Part shown: positions 1 to 10,632 of the stretch, one piece after another | Layout: the number at the start of each line of letters is the position of its first letter | How positions within the stretch are numbered: position 1 is the stretch's first letter | Source of the DNA: Coffea arabica | Lineage: Eukaryota > Streptophyta > Magnoliopsida > Gentianales > Rubiaceae | Assembly: GCF_036785885.1 (NCBI RefSeq) | Contig: NC_092323.1 | Location: 5,558,501-5,622,500, forward strand | Direction of reading: 5' to 3' | Length of the DNA: 64,000 nt | The notes under the pieces: model-generated | What the model was told of the DNA's origin: nothing | Database searches by the model: none | The model's input: only the letters and a program-made list of their open reading frames with translations | Made by a program: the position numbers and the translations under genes

Positions 1-365
1 ATTTAAATTATTGAATGCTAGATTATATTATGCTTGAAAATGTAAGTAGTATTATAATATTGATGAGGAATTGTTAACAATGAAATAAAACAAGTTAGAG
101 AAAAGTAAAAGAATGCAATTAGAACAAATTTAAAACCCTATTCTACGTGCATGAAATATTAACAAACAAAAGCAAGTAACAACTTGAGAACAACCACAAA
201 AAAAAAAAAAAAAAAAGGGGAGGAAAACAACACACTCTTAAAAGGCATAATAAATTATTATAGAAGTTGAGCAAGTTAAACTACTGTTGTAAAAGTAAAA
301 TAAGCATGAGTTTTTATTTCAAGTTTCTTTGTTCTTTTAAATAAAAATTAAAAAAATTGATTGAA

Positions 366-418
<53 letters not shown>

Positions 419-2948
419 ATTTTAAATACAAATTAGTCAATGAATTTTAACACATGTCCAAATGCAAGTGGTTGGATATATGTGCATTGAATATTGTATT
501 TATTATTTTGAATTACTTTTAAACAAGTTGGGTATTGACTGTCCAAATAAAAAACCCAACTCGTCCAATGAATAAGTTGGGTTGCTCTTACGCAATCTAA
601 CAAAATCCATAACTCAACTGACCCAACCCATCATTTAAAATTAATGGGCAGGTTGGGCGATTTTAGACTTTTTTGCCAACTCTAGTGGTGATGAACTAAA
701 TAGCAGCCCTGTCGTACTCAGATATTGTATGTTTACTCTTTTTCCACTCTCATTCCTTACTTTTTGTGAACGAAATGTACCATAATGTACAAAGTTTGAG
801 TCTGGAGGATAAAATTAGTAAGGTTTGAACGATTATTATTATCAATATATTCTTTTCTACGTTTGCTTGGATTGTTTTTTTTCTAAGAAAAAAAACAACC
901 GTTTTTTAAGGGCAGGGGGAGGGGGAGGGGGAGCTAAAACTTATAACATTTTCTGTTTCATAATTCTTCCAATAACATTGCTACGGTAAAATTTGTCTAA
1001 AAAAGCCTCCCTAAAACACTTCCCCAAACGGAGACAAAAAGTTTGGATAAATGGGAATAGTGTCACATCTCAAAATTCAACAAGACTACAACATAATAAC
1101 GTTTATAGGTTTTCTCTTATTTCTTTTTTCTGTACCATTTTTACGTCGATTATTGACAAAACAAGAAATTAAGGCAAAATAGACAACCAAGCAGCGTGAA
1201 AAGTATTTGCTTGTCAGCTTTGTGTCGATAAAGGCCCTAGCATTTCCTCCAAAAAAAAAAAAAAATTAATAACAAAGGCCACAGGAGGAGGCTCGACTGA
1301 CAAACGGAACGGAAAGGTTTGAGCTTTAAAGTTGCATCAGTTCATCCAGACAGGAGACCTAAATTGCTGTAAAAGCTCGCAATGGAGTTGCATAATACAA
1401 AAAAAAACCGAGATTCTCTGAAAAAGACTGAAATCGTCCGAACATTTTTTTGTCAGTTCTCAAAAGAAGTAATTTGTTTTTACTTTTATGTCGTTTACCA
1501 ACCCTAGACTTTTTTTTTTTTTTGGTTATTCGTCTGCTTTGCTAAGTAAATCCGTGCACTGGGACGGACGATAGTAGATAGAGCTCAACAAAACAAGGAG
1601 AAATAGATTCACCCTAAACGCACTCAACAAACCTGAATTCAGAATTAACTGACAACCTAGCAAAGTTTCCTGCATCACTTTGTTTTCGCCACAAAAGATG
1701 TACATAAAAACTTTATCCAAATATTTACGACAAAAGATTCTCTCTCTCCTCAAACTTCTCCTCTTTTTAATGGCTAAAATACACCTATCATGCAAAATTT
1801 GATGCCACTGTCAAGTACAAAATTCTCTTGAAAATATGAAAACTAATTTTTCTTATTTCAACAATTTCTTGTCGTTGTTTGAATTTTTTGCTAACCAATT
1901 ATAATCGTTAAGACAAGTTGATGGGCAAGATAACCAATATTTATAATGAAATAAAATACGGATAAAGGGTTTGTCCAATATTATATTGACCGCAAAAGCT
2001 TAAATTTGCAATATGTTAGGATGTTATAGCGAGTTTATCCCATTGGCAATTCCTATCCTCTACTTTTATGGTACAAAACACCAAAAACCGTTCAATGTTT
2101 CAAAACTTAGAAGTAAGATTGTTAAAATAGAGAGAAAAGATTACAAATTTGATTTGACGAGAGAGATTGCACAGTAATATTTGCTTAGTTAGTTGAAATT
2201 TAATTGATTGTACCCAAATACTCGATCCATCCATCAATTCTTTTCAGTTAAATATTCTTTCTTACAATTTCCTTGTGAGATTCAGTTTTTATTATTCTCT
2301 CGTAAGATTTGAGAAATTTCATAAATCTGATTTTTTTTTAGATCTAGAATTTCTCACATATATTATGGCATATTTAAATTTCTCTTTGTAGCAAATTTTA
2401 TGTTAGAAGGGACCCCCAGATCCATTGGGTTTCAGTGATTCATCCAAATAGAAGATAGTTTTGAAGCTTCAATTTTATCCTTATGTTTGTTAATTTTTCA
2501 AATTTATTGTCACAATTAATTTTCAAATCTATATATGCGTGTTGGTGTTTTGATATATTTTATGCCAGCAGTGCAATATTGCAATGAAATTATACTCTAA
2601 AATTATTAATTACACGTTAAGCTTTCACATTGGCACAAAATATTCATGTGAAAACAAATACCTTTTTTAAAAAAAAAAAAAGTGACAACAAATACATTAA
2701 GTCCTCGTTACCATTATTGTAAAACCAACCTCTTTTCATTTTTCTCATTCATACTCAATTATTTACGTACGATTCTAAAATATTGGATTGATGTCAAACC
2801 TCCTTTGTTGTCACAAATCCAGATATTAAAGGGTACATCTGCTGGCTTCCACCACACTACTCTCTCCACACCAATAGAGTCCAGGGTCCAGTCTCACTCC
2901 CGACACCCCAAAGTAGGTCAGCCAGGTCCTTGAAAAGTGATGTATCAT
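1..2948. other. AT-rich intergenic DNA, no gene seen
   Basis: No reading frame here resembles a known protein, and those open over more than 80 codons have low-complexity content. Positions 369-414 are an (AT)n microsatellite, and there are poly-A/T runs near 199, 1250 and 1510. The stretch around 530-690 repeats GTTGGG/CCCAAC motifs and ends in TTGCCAACTCTAG. That resembles one end of a hAT-type nonautonomous element, but I could not find the other end. Confidence 0.6.
369..414. repeat. (AT)n microsatellite
   Basis: An uninterrupted AT dinucleotide run of about 46 bases in otherwise AT-rich intergenic DNA. Confidence 0.95.
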
Positions 2949-2960
2949 CCTCCAGAATGG

Positions 2961-3473
2961 GCCACTGGCCATTTGGTCCAGTGGTCATCCCCTTCTCTGG
3001 GGATGCTGGAGGTCAGGGGTTCAACCCCTGCCTCCCACAACTTACCATTCTACGTGGCTGGTCTTTATCCCCGCGGGTAGTTCGAGCTGTCCGCTCCCCC
3101 TCCTTAGGGTATGGCGACCTTCCTGGCTTGTTCAGGGTTCGAATCCCGGTGTTAACGTGTTCGGTGTAGAGATCGTAAGATCCTACCAAAAGCTCCTAAT
3201 TGCAATTAAAGGCTGCAATTCTTTGATAAATTACAAAATATACCACAAATATTTTCATTTACTTGCAAAATGGAGCTTCGTATTTCACAAATTTACAAAC
3301 AATTGTAGGATCGTACGATCCTACGGATCCTGCTACGATCCTACATAGATTAATATGATTTGCGACTCTGAATATGATCCGGATCGATTTGAACCTACGA
3401 TCCGGATCGCGATTTTGACAACCATGGGATTGACCCGGACACCCCCGTGTCGACCAAAAAAAAAAAAAAAAGC
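2961..3473 (+). mobile_element. tRNA-derived SINE interrupted by a second element
   Basis: The head (2961-3045) carries a pol III A-box-like TGGTCCAGTGGTC and a B-box-like GGTTCAACCCC. The same head, in the opposite orientation, is found at 45740-45948 and 19034-19199. The element ends in a poly-A run at 3456-3471. Near-perfect target site duplications flank it: CCTCCAGAATGG (2949-2960) and CCTCCAAAATGG (3474-3485). The tail differs from the other two copies and holds a second B-box-like site near 3136. From about 3170 to 3435 the SINE seems to be split by another repeat rich in palindromic GATCGTACGATC and GGATCCGGATC-type motifs, after which SINE-like tail sequence (CCCGGACACCCC) resumes. 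It is not a functional tRNA gene. Confidence 0.75.
3170..3435. mobile_element. Palindrome-rich insertion inside the SINE
   Basis: This segment begins with AGATCGTAAGATCCTAC and ends with GATCCGGATCGCGATTTTGACAACC. It contains a perfect palindrome, TAGGATCGTACGATCCTA, near 3307-3324. Its limits are inferred from where SINE-like sequence stops and resumes, and no target duplication was established. Ends of the type TTTTGACAACC occur in nonautonomous plant DNA transposons, so a MITE is the likeliest reading. Confidence 0.45.
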
Positions 3474-3485
3474 CCTCCAAAATGG

Positions 3486-6400
3486 CATTCCCTAAAATAC
3501 GACAATAACATTTGCAAAGTCCTTTGGACATTCTTTCGAGGAGAATCATGGAATACGGGTCACCTACTATCCTAGAAGGCAGGGACCATTTCTCGTCTAC
3601 GCTCTTTCTGCCTCCTTTCTTCCCATCCGTTTGACAGGTTGTTCATCTAAGAGTATCTACTGCTCCATCTCGAAGAGGGAGAGATGCTTATTGCTGGAAA
3701 TAGCCGAGCAATACTGCAAAATTTTCACGTCAGCTTTACTGTTCTCATCATGGACACTAAGAATTGATTTGGTGCCTAAATTGATTGCAACATTCAATTC
3801 ATGTCGCGAGAGCTGGGACCATGAGCTGAATGCTAATGCTATGGGAAGATGGATATATCAACACAACAAAGTAAAAGGCTTATGGCTGGAAGGTTCCAAT
3901 CATCCAATACCATGGGAATTATTGATCTTTTATACGAGTGTTATGAAGAAAAGCCCCCGCTGCCAATCTCCAGAAGTTTTAGTTCTCTACCGACTTCAAC
4001 TTTACTTTTAATTCAAGACAGAGAGAAACTGCTGGGATCAATCATGGTATGGTGAATTTTTAAGGATGATATCCAGCCATCTAATGAGTTGATAAGGATA
4101 CCACAGACCATAGGTTCCAAATATTCGAATCTTCCCGCACCCTAGTTCTATCTAAGAGAAAAGGAAAATCTAACATCAACATACTAAATAGCACCAACAT
4201 GGGCAAGCTTTCACCTAATTATTTTTCTGCTTTGACAGCAGCAAAGATCTTCTTCAGCTCAAATGTGTTGTAGCTAAACATAGCAAGTACATATTTGCAC
4301 CATTATGGATCAGACAATTTCAGAAAGAAAAAGTCAGCCAGCTGGAAAAACTGCCTAGCACATAAAATATTTGCAAAAATAAATAGCTCACCCGGAAGTG
4401 ATTGCGGCAATATCAACTACTTGTGCCATGTGCTCACTCAAATTGATCAGGCAGCTTCTAATGGTGATTTACACCATGAGTGACTACTATCAGCTTAATA
4501 TTCAATGACTAAATATAACCAGTTCTGCCTAATTTCAGTCTATCGGTTACTGTTAATTTCAATTTAGCATTCATTGTAATGATATACCTCCAAGATAACT
4601 GGTGAGGCAAAAAACAAAATACTTGACTAGAACAATCCACTTTACTACTAATGTCAAATCTTGAGATTCTATTGCTTTTTCCAGTCCAGGATGGAATCCT
4701 CTTATCGCTAGAATTTGTCCAGTACAGGCCACCACAATGGTATAATTCATTGTAGGACAATGGAAGATAAACTTGTCCTCTTATAGGATTCAGTTCTCCC
4801 AACAAAAAAAAAAAAGGAAGAAGAAGAAGAAGGAAGGTTTAGAAGATCTGATCTTTAATCACCTATCATCTTCCTAAGACAGAAACTTGAACGAAGCATT
4901 TCTTTAACCTTTATGTCAAAAATTCCACTTCAATATAGCAAACAAAAAAGGACGGAAACTTTTTATGGATACGAGTAAATGTATATATCTGATGCTACCA
5001 AACACCTTTATGCCCCGAGAAAGAGAACACAAAAGAAACCTACAGCCCAAAGAGGGGACCATGCCCGACCCATAAATCCAGCTCCAGAACATGGAACTAT
5101 AATTGAGTTCAGCCTAAAGTGGGCCAATTACTGATGTTTATTAGAGGATTGTGCAAGTAATCTGCATTCTTAGTAAAGAACATGGTCCCAACCAACTTCA
5201 TTCTGTATCATGACAGCAAAAGAATGTGGAGCCTAATATGTCTAAAAATGATAATGTTTTCAATGATCACTTCCATGTTTCAAGTCATTTTCTTGGCCAA
5301 TAAGAACATGTTTGGTAATTTATCTTTTGTTGCCAAAGGATCAGTTGCATTACAATGCCATTTCACCTTAACGGTTTACCATAATTAACTCCAGTAAGAA
5401 GAATACTCCATACCCATTGCAAAGCCTATGTCATAGCTATTTATCGCCAGCCAACATGACTGACCTGAGAAAATTATCTGTACGAATAATGGTAGCTGAT
5501 CTGGTTAATCAAGAATCAACTGTTAATTTAACACATAGAAGCACAGAGTTATATTCATTACATACAACTTGCATCCACACTTGTGAAGCATCACTAAACT
5601 ATTGTTGCTGGATGTGCAAGCAAGAATTTTAAATAGAAATAAGGTTCCAAAATTCTGTGAGTATAAGTGGAAAAACAGTACTGAAACAGAAATACTCACA
5701 AACATCCCTTCACCTTATTCATAACTTGGATTCTTGCTTCCGTAAACATCTCTTTGTCAATTCAAAATCCTCCTATTAAAGGTTATGGATATTAACTCTA
5801 TGATCTCTTATACAGTTAAAAGCAAAAGTTTGTGTACAACCTTTTTGGTCCATCCCATTACAATTATCTCAGATTCATTTCAAGAGTAAAAAACTATGAG
5901 CTACACTAAAATTGCTCCCCTCAAGAAGTGAAATGAATTAAGCATTCGATGAACAACCCTGATTCAAACCAATGGTACAAAATTGCAAAATCTATGCCTC
6001 CCATTTTTTCCTCCCTAACATGGGAGGCAAAACTGGCAAAAAAGTTTAACCATCCACATTCTTCACAACAAAGTAACAGAAACTATAGGCCACATTGATC
6101 CATTTGAAGAGCATAAGTCTGAAGTCCTACTATAGTCTGGGGCATTCCAAGATGGGTGATGTTTTCACGAAGCTCAAACATGGGCTATTCTTGATGCAGA
6201 AATTATGGATTTTAGCAACAGAAAATGACATGTTTCTCGAAGAACAAATAGATATTGTTAATTACATTACATACCTCATTTGCAATGGCATGACCCACGT
6301 TTACAGCTTTTGACATTCCACAAGCCCACTAACTTTACATCATCTCAAAGATCTGTTCAAACCACAAATAATTCTAATATTGAAGAAGTTGAGAAACAGT

Positions 6401-6552
6401 GGTGACAGCAATGAAAAGGATAATAAAAAATCAAGAATCAATTACCCATGAAAACAATATGGTTTTTGTAGTGTAGTATATTTCATTACATGTAGGATGA
6501 AATGTATAATCAATCTAATCTCCAATAACATATCTGAGCATCATAGAACAGG
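3486..6552. other. Intergenic region downstream of the eIF4A-like gene
   Basis: I recognise no gene here. An open frame at 3631-4011 (plus, about 126 codons) has no recognisable domain and no convincing splice partners. A short minus-strand frame at 4509-4805 is equally anonymous. If the eIF4A-like gene has a spliced last exon instead of ending at 6553, that exon and the 3' UTR would lie in this interval. Plausible acceptors exist near 6329 and 6173, but the frames after them do not resemble the family's usual C-terminus. Confidence 0.5.
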
Positions 6553-9146
6553 TCAGAAACTCACATGTATGGGCATCTCAGCTATGACCAGACCACTGCT
6601 CTCTTCAATGCTTTTGAGAGTTGCAACTTCACCACCAACCACCATATTAATGACAATCCCATCTGCATATATTTACTAAGAGAAAATGTCAAAACTCAAC
6701 ATACTACTATGAACAACATTAAACAACAGCAAGACAAACTTTTGCTCCATATGGTTGTTTAATTCATGCACAGAGATGAGGAAAAAAGGGAAGCAATAAG
6801 CTGGTTCCTTCTTTGGCATTCTTAACATTGCTTTCATTTTTTTCCTCCCTTCCTTTCTCTTCATGATGCCAAAAACATGCTTGCAATTTATTTAATTTGT
6901 GAAAGCAAGAACTGGATCAACTAAATGCACCCCGTTCTCCTTTCCATGCATGATGTACTCACAAAAGGGGGAAAAATGTGGTTGGTAGGGGTGTTAACCT
7001 GTGGCTAAACAAGTCGCCATACGCCTCAAATAAGTTTCCTGAATTGAAAAAAAAAAAAGTTACCTTCCATAGTAAGAAATAAAATGGCTATGGAGGCAAC
7101 AACATAGAAGTAAAATGACATGGACAAATACATGTATGAGCATATATATTCCGGAAGCCAAACAATTCCAACTGAGATGGAAACATGACAAACAAAGTGA
7201 AAATATAGAAGCAAAATTCTGAATAGGGGAAGAAAGTAATTCCCAAGCAAAAAAATGTTCACGCAGTTGTTGAGGAACAAGGTAAAATTTAATTCTGCGA
7301 AATACTCTTGTAGCTTTGCTTTTGTCTGAAAATAATCTCAATCATTCAAGTGAAATATAGTAGACACTTTTTGTATTAATACATTTAAAGAATGTCTTAA
7401 TCACCTCTTATTTACCTTGTGGCCTTGGCTTATACAGAATGCCTCAACTGCAACAAATTGCAGTAGCTAAATAGGATAAAACTTTCCTTGATCAATCGGC
7501 ATATGAAGAATGTCTCAGTTATACCAAAATACAAAAGCCAAACACCATAAAACATGTTAAAACTTCAGAAGTACACAAACTTGGAACATCTAAAAAGAGA
7601 CACCATAACTGATTAGTATCCCGAGGAGACACCTACGTTTACATGTAAACATCAAGCAGTAAAGTTAATCCCATAGGTGATGCATATTGGAAGTCATAGA
7701 TGCACTAGTATAGAGATGAAGTGGGAAAATTCGTCGAAATTCAAGAGTAATCCTGACAAATAGTTAAAAGGGAATAGACTGGAAGTATACCAAGCAAATA
7801 GGTGAAACTTGTTAACCAAATAAGTAGAGTCCAGATACAGGTAAAACTGAGATTTAAATCCTGAATTTGCACATGACATCCAACTAGTGGGAGGGGCTGC
7901 GGTGCCTTCAATTCTAATTGCTACATCTTTCCATGGGCATAACTTCTTTTGCTTGTACGATGAGTGACCAAACAAACTTGGACATAGAAACACATAAATC
8001 ATCAAATGTCACTATTACAAATTCAACCCTACAACATAATTAAGCATAATTTCCTGCCCGCCTTTCCTAACTGAACAAAATGCCTTTTTATCCTCCGGTA
8101 TTCAAAGGTTAAGTCTGACAACTCTCCAACTTACTCGAGAAAGCCTGTTTATCCACTAGATTACAGCAAACAGATAATTTAAGAGGAGTGGATTACAAGT
8201 TAGAAACTGTAAGCTGAATAAAGTTCAGAGGCAAGCAACAGTTCCTTGGTTATTGCCAAGCATACTAGGTTCAATATATATCATAAAATAAAACATATGT
8301 TTAGGAAATGGAATTGACCTTTTTAGTTGGCAGTTCATAATTAATCAAAACTCGAGAGCTGATAGGCGACTCCCCCATGCCAAGCAACGGCAGGCAAGCA
8401 TCAGTAACAATAATCATATGAGACTTGTTCCGCTCTTCTTTGTCATCTTTCTTTTCTTCGCCATCGGCAGTGCAATTGTTCCAATTAATTGCCGTTTGCC
8501 TGAACTTCTCCAAAATCCGCGCTCGTTCAGCTTCCGCCTGGTCACTATACTGCATCATAAGCTCAAGGTAAAACTTCACACCACTTCATCTCCCCAAAAC
8601 AAGGAAATAAACAACTGAAGATTCTGAAATCCTGCTAACAAGTAAAAAGATGCATAATGATATAATACCAGAGTTGCCATAGAAATGTAGGAGAGGCGGG
8701 AGACGGCGGAGCAGACGGCGTCGAGCTCGTCACGAGTGCTGCAGCAGACCACCATGCGTAGCAACGGTTGCCGTCCGGCCATGCCTAATAGATCCACCAA
8801 GGTTTCCTGCTTGTTTTATACGCATACGCGCGCGCGCGCGCGCACACAAAAAAAAAAACATCAATAGTATGTTTATTTTTGTAAACTTAAATTGGTACTT
8901 TTGGTAGAAATAAGTAGACAGAATTGTGTGGAACCATCTTGAATTGGAGCCTATCCACGGCAAGATAGAAATGGCGCTGTTGGCTGCGGTAGCATACAAA
9001 AAAAAAAAATTTAGACCACTTTTTTTTAAAAATAAATTTTTAGCATGCTTTGAAAGACAAAAATGGAAATAAGAAACAATAACGTTGAAGTACCTGAAAT
9101 TGGAATGGGATGGGGAGGTGGATAAGGGAGTTTCGGTTGAATCCAT
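6553..9146 (-). CDS. eIF4A-like protein: stand-alone RecA2 (helicase C) domain, probably not catalytic
   Basis: Minus-strand exons are 9094-9146, 8935-8983, 8669-8806, 8319-8549, 6999-7038 and 6553-6662, giving 206 residues with every junction GT-AG and in frame. After a Ser/Pro-rich start, residues ~25-206 align in my reading to the second RecA domain of eIF4A/DEAD-box proteins. MVVCCSTRDELDAVC corresponds to motif IV, LYSDQAEAERARILEKFR to the segment after it, MIIVTDA to motif V, VLINYELPTKKETY to the segment before motif VI, and GIVINMV plus EEMP-like IAEMPIHV to the C-terminal strand region. Motif VI, normally HRIGRxGR, reads RRMATCLATDG, so the arginine finger is lost. The first RecA domain (Walker A, DEAD box) is absent. 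The family probably keeps the fold as a binding module; this is inference. There are two alternative 3' ends: reading through to TGA at 6553, or splicing at the good donor at 6564-6559 to an unseen exon. I recall the Arabidopsis relative as At4g37020. Confidence 0.82.
8824..8844. repeat. (CG)n/(CA)n alternating purine-pyrimidine tract
   Basis: A short run of alternating C and G flanked by CA repeats, in the intron between coding exons 2 and 3 of the eIF4A-like gene. Such tracts can adopt Z-form DNA; no function is implied. Confidence 0.85.
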
Positions 9147-9630
9147 CTTCCGCTGTCCAGAGATGCTGACCGGTGACGAGGAAGAATCTCCGCAATTTTG
9201 CCTCGCTTTCTGCCCTGCGGCCTTTTGTTTCAGCGCGCCAACGGCGTCGTAGGTCACTTGGGCTTGGGCCAGGTGATGAGTTTTTAAAAAAGTTTTTGTT
9301 GGTTTATAGAGTATGGGAGGGTTACTAACTCCCTCCTCCCGCCAGCCTACCAAAACAAAAAAAAAAAGAGCATAGGGTGGTCGGTTAGCATTTAATTTAG
9401 GAGTAATTACATTTACCTCCCTTGAGACTTGTCCATATTACCAAATGAACCTTGAAGTTTGACCAATTAACAATTATCCCTTTGGTCCATAATAGTTTCT
9501 TCGCTGAGTTAGCTAAGTTACATTTTGTTCGCGTTTTGTGTAAACCTTTCCCCGTAAGAAAAAAATTTGTCCAATTGTGATTTAAGGACAGAATTGACAA
9601 TTTAGAAAAATTTACTAGGCCTTCTTGTTA
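9147..9630. other. Upstream region of the eIF4A-like gene
   Basis: No further gene is visible. The coding frame stays open upstream of the chosen ATG at 9146, but the residues lose family similarity. I chose this ATG because the family begins with a short Ser/Pro-rich leader. The region should hold the promoter and 5' UTR; I see no convincing TATA box. Confidence 0.5.
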
Positions 9631-9767
9631 TGTTTGGATTGCATTTTTCATAATTTTTCATGAAAAAATTACTGTAGCGATTTGATATATGTGAGGGAAA
9701 AAGGTAATAAGAAAATGTGATCACGGAAAACGACATAATTTTTCGACAAAAAATCGCAATCCAAACA
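9631..9767. mobile_element. MITE with TGTTTGGATTGC inverted ends
   Basis: Perfect 12-base terminal inverted repeats, TGTTTGGATTGC and GCAATCCAAACA, bound about 137 bp of AT-rich sequence with no coding capacity. The same terminal motif occurs at 12996, 18475, 18715 and 61300 in this window. A SINE is inserted directly at its right end. Confidence 0.75.
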
Positions 9768-9777
9768 AGGCATCAGC

Positions 9778-9950
9778 TGGGTTGGTCTGCTGGTGGAAGG
9801 AGGCTCCTTAGCTGAGTTCCACCTGGGTTCGATCCCAGGCAGCAACCCAGCTGTTAAATTCTTCAGCATCGGTCGGGCCCGCTCTGCTGGGGCGCTGTGG
9901 GACTAGTCGGGTGTAGGTCCGGATACCCCAGTGATGACAAAAAAAAAAAA
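9778..9950 (+). mobile_element. tRNA-derived SINE with intact target site duplication
   Basis: The body carries an A-box-like GGTTGGTCTGCTGG and a good B-box, GGGTTCGATCCC (about 9826-9837), and ends in a poly-A run (about 9938-9950). A perfect 15-base target duplication, AAACAAGGCATCAGC, flanks it at 9763-9777 and 9951-9965. The left copy overlaps the terminal repeat of the MITE at 9631-9767, so the SINE landed after the MITE. Its tail (TCGGGTGTAGGTCCGG) resembles the tail of the SINE at 2961-3473, while the head differs. Confidence 0.85.
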
Positions 9951-9965
9951 AAACAAGGCATCAGC

Positions 9966-10632
9966 CCAAAAAAAGGACAAAATTTTGTTGAAAAGATAAA
10001 AAATGTAAATTGAAAGATATTTTGTGATGCAAATAAATAATTTTTGTTCACATAATTAATAGCTATCCAAACACACACAGAACCGTCAATTCCTGAGCAC
10101 TACCAGAGTATGGCATGACTTCCGTCCTCACGGTGTGTCAGTTGAATGTTCGCGAAAGGAATTCCAGAGCAACCCAAACTCGAGATTCTCCTCATTTGTG
10201 CATACTTTTTTACGGCCTATCATCGAGAAAGTACTACTACAATCTATCCTCTCCCGACATTGAAAAGACCACCATAGCAAAGATAGACCAGACTTTTATC
10301 TTAAAAGTGATTTGTATTATAGCTATAAAGCTGCAAACTGCGACAATTTTTTACAGTTCACATACATTTAGGAATTAAACCCTAGACATTAATCAGAGCT
10401 GGATATCCACATTGCCTTCAATTCCAACTCCCTCGAGTTACAACTAACTGAATCTTTTTTAAAAAAATAATAAATAAAAGATTGAAAACTCTCCATTATT
10501 CTGACCTCACAAACCAACCTTACAGTTGCAAAAGGCCTTCTTGAGCATAATAGCTCCAGCTCCAAAAAACTACGCCCTCCGTACTAGGTCGTTATTCTAG
10601 TACTACTAGCTTTAATTACTTCGACCTTAATT
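9966..10632. other. Intergenic DNA 3' of HSFB1
   Basis: This AT-rich spacer contains the presumed HSFB1 3' UTR and polyadenylation region at its right edge. No gene or clear repeat is seen. Confidence 0.5.

Noticed and set aside
2961-3160. Possible tRNA gene (A and B boxes)
   Set aside because: The boxes belong to a SINE with poly-A tail and target duplication; no cloverleaf with a proper anticodon arm could be drawn.
3631-4011. 126-codon plus-strand frame as a gene
   Set aside because: No recognisable domain, no splice partners, no promoter or codon pattern that sets it apart from neighbouring chance frames.
6083-6329. Extra terminal exons for the eIF4A-like gene (acceptors near 6329 and 6172)
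   Set aside because: When read in the correct phase the frames either stop at once or give residues unlike the family's short C-terminal end, so they were not added.
8730-9353. 207-codon minus-strand frame as a single-exon protein
   Set aside because: It runs through the intron between exons 1 and 2 of the eIF4A-like gene; splicing at GT-AG sites recovers the family sequence instead.
9778-9950. Possible tRNA gene with GGGTTCGATCCC
   Set aside because: It has flanking target duplications and a poly-A tail, so it is a SINE; the sequence after the B box does not close an acceptor stem.
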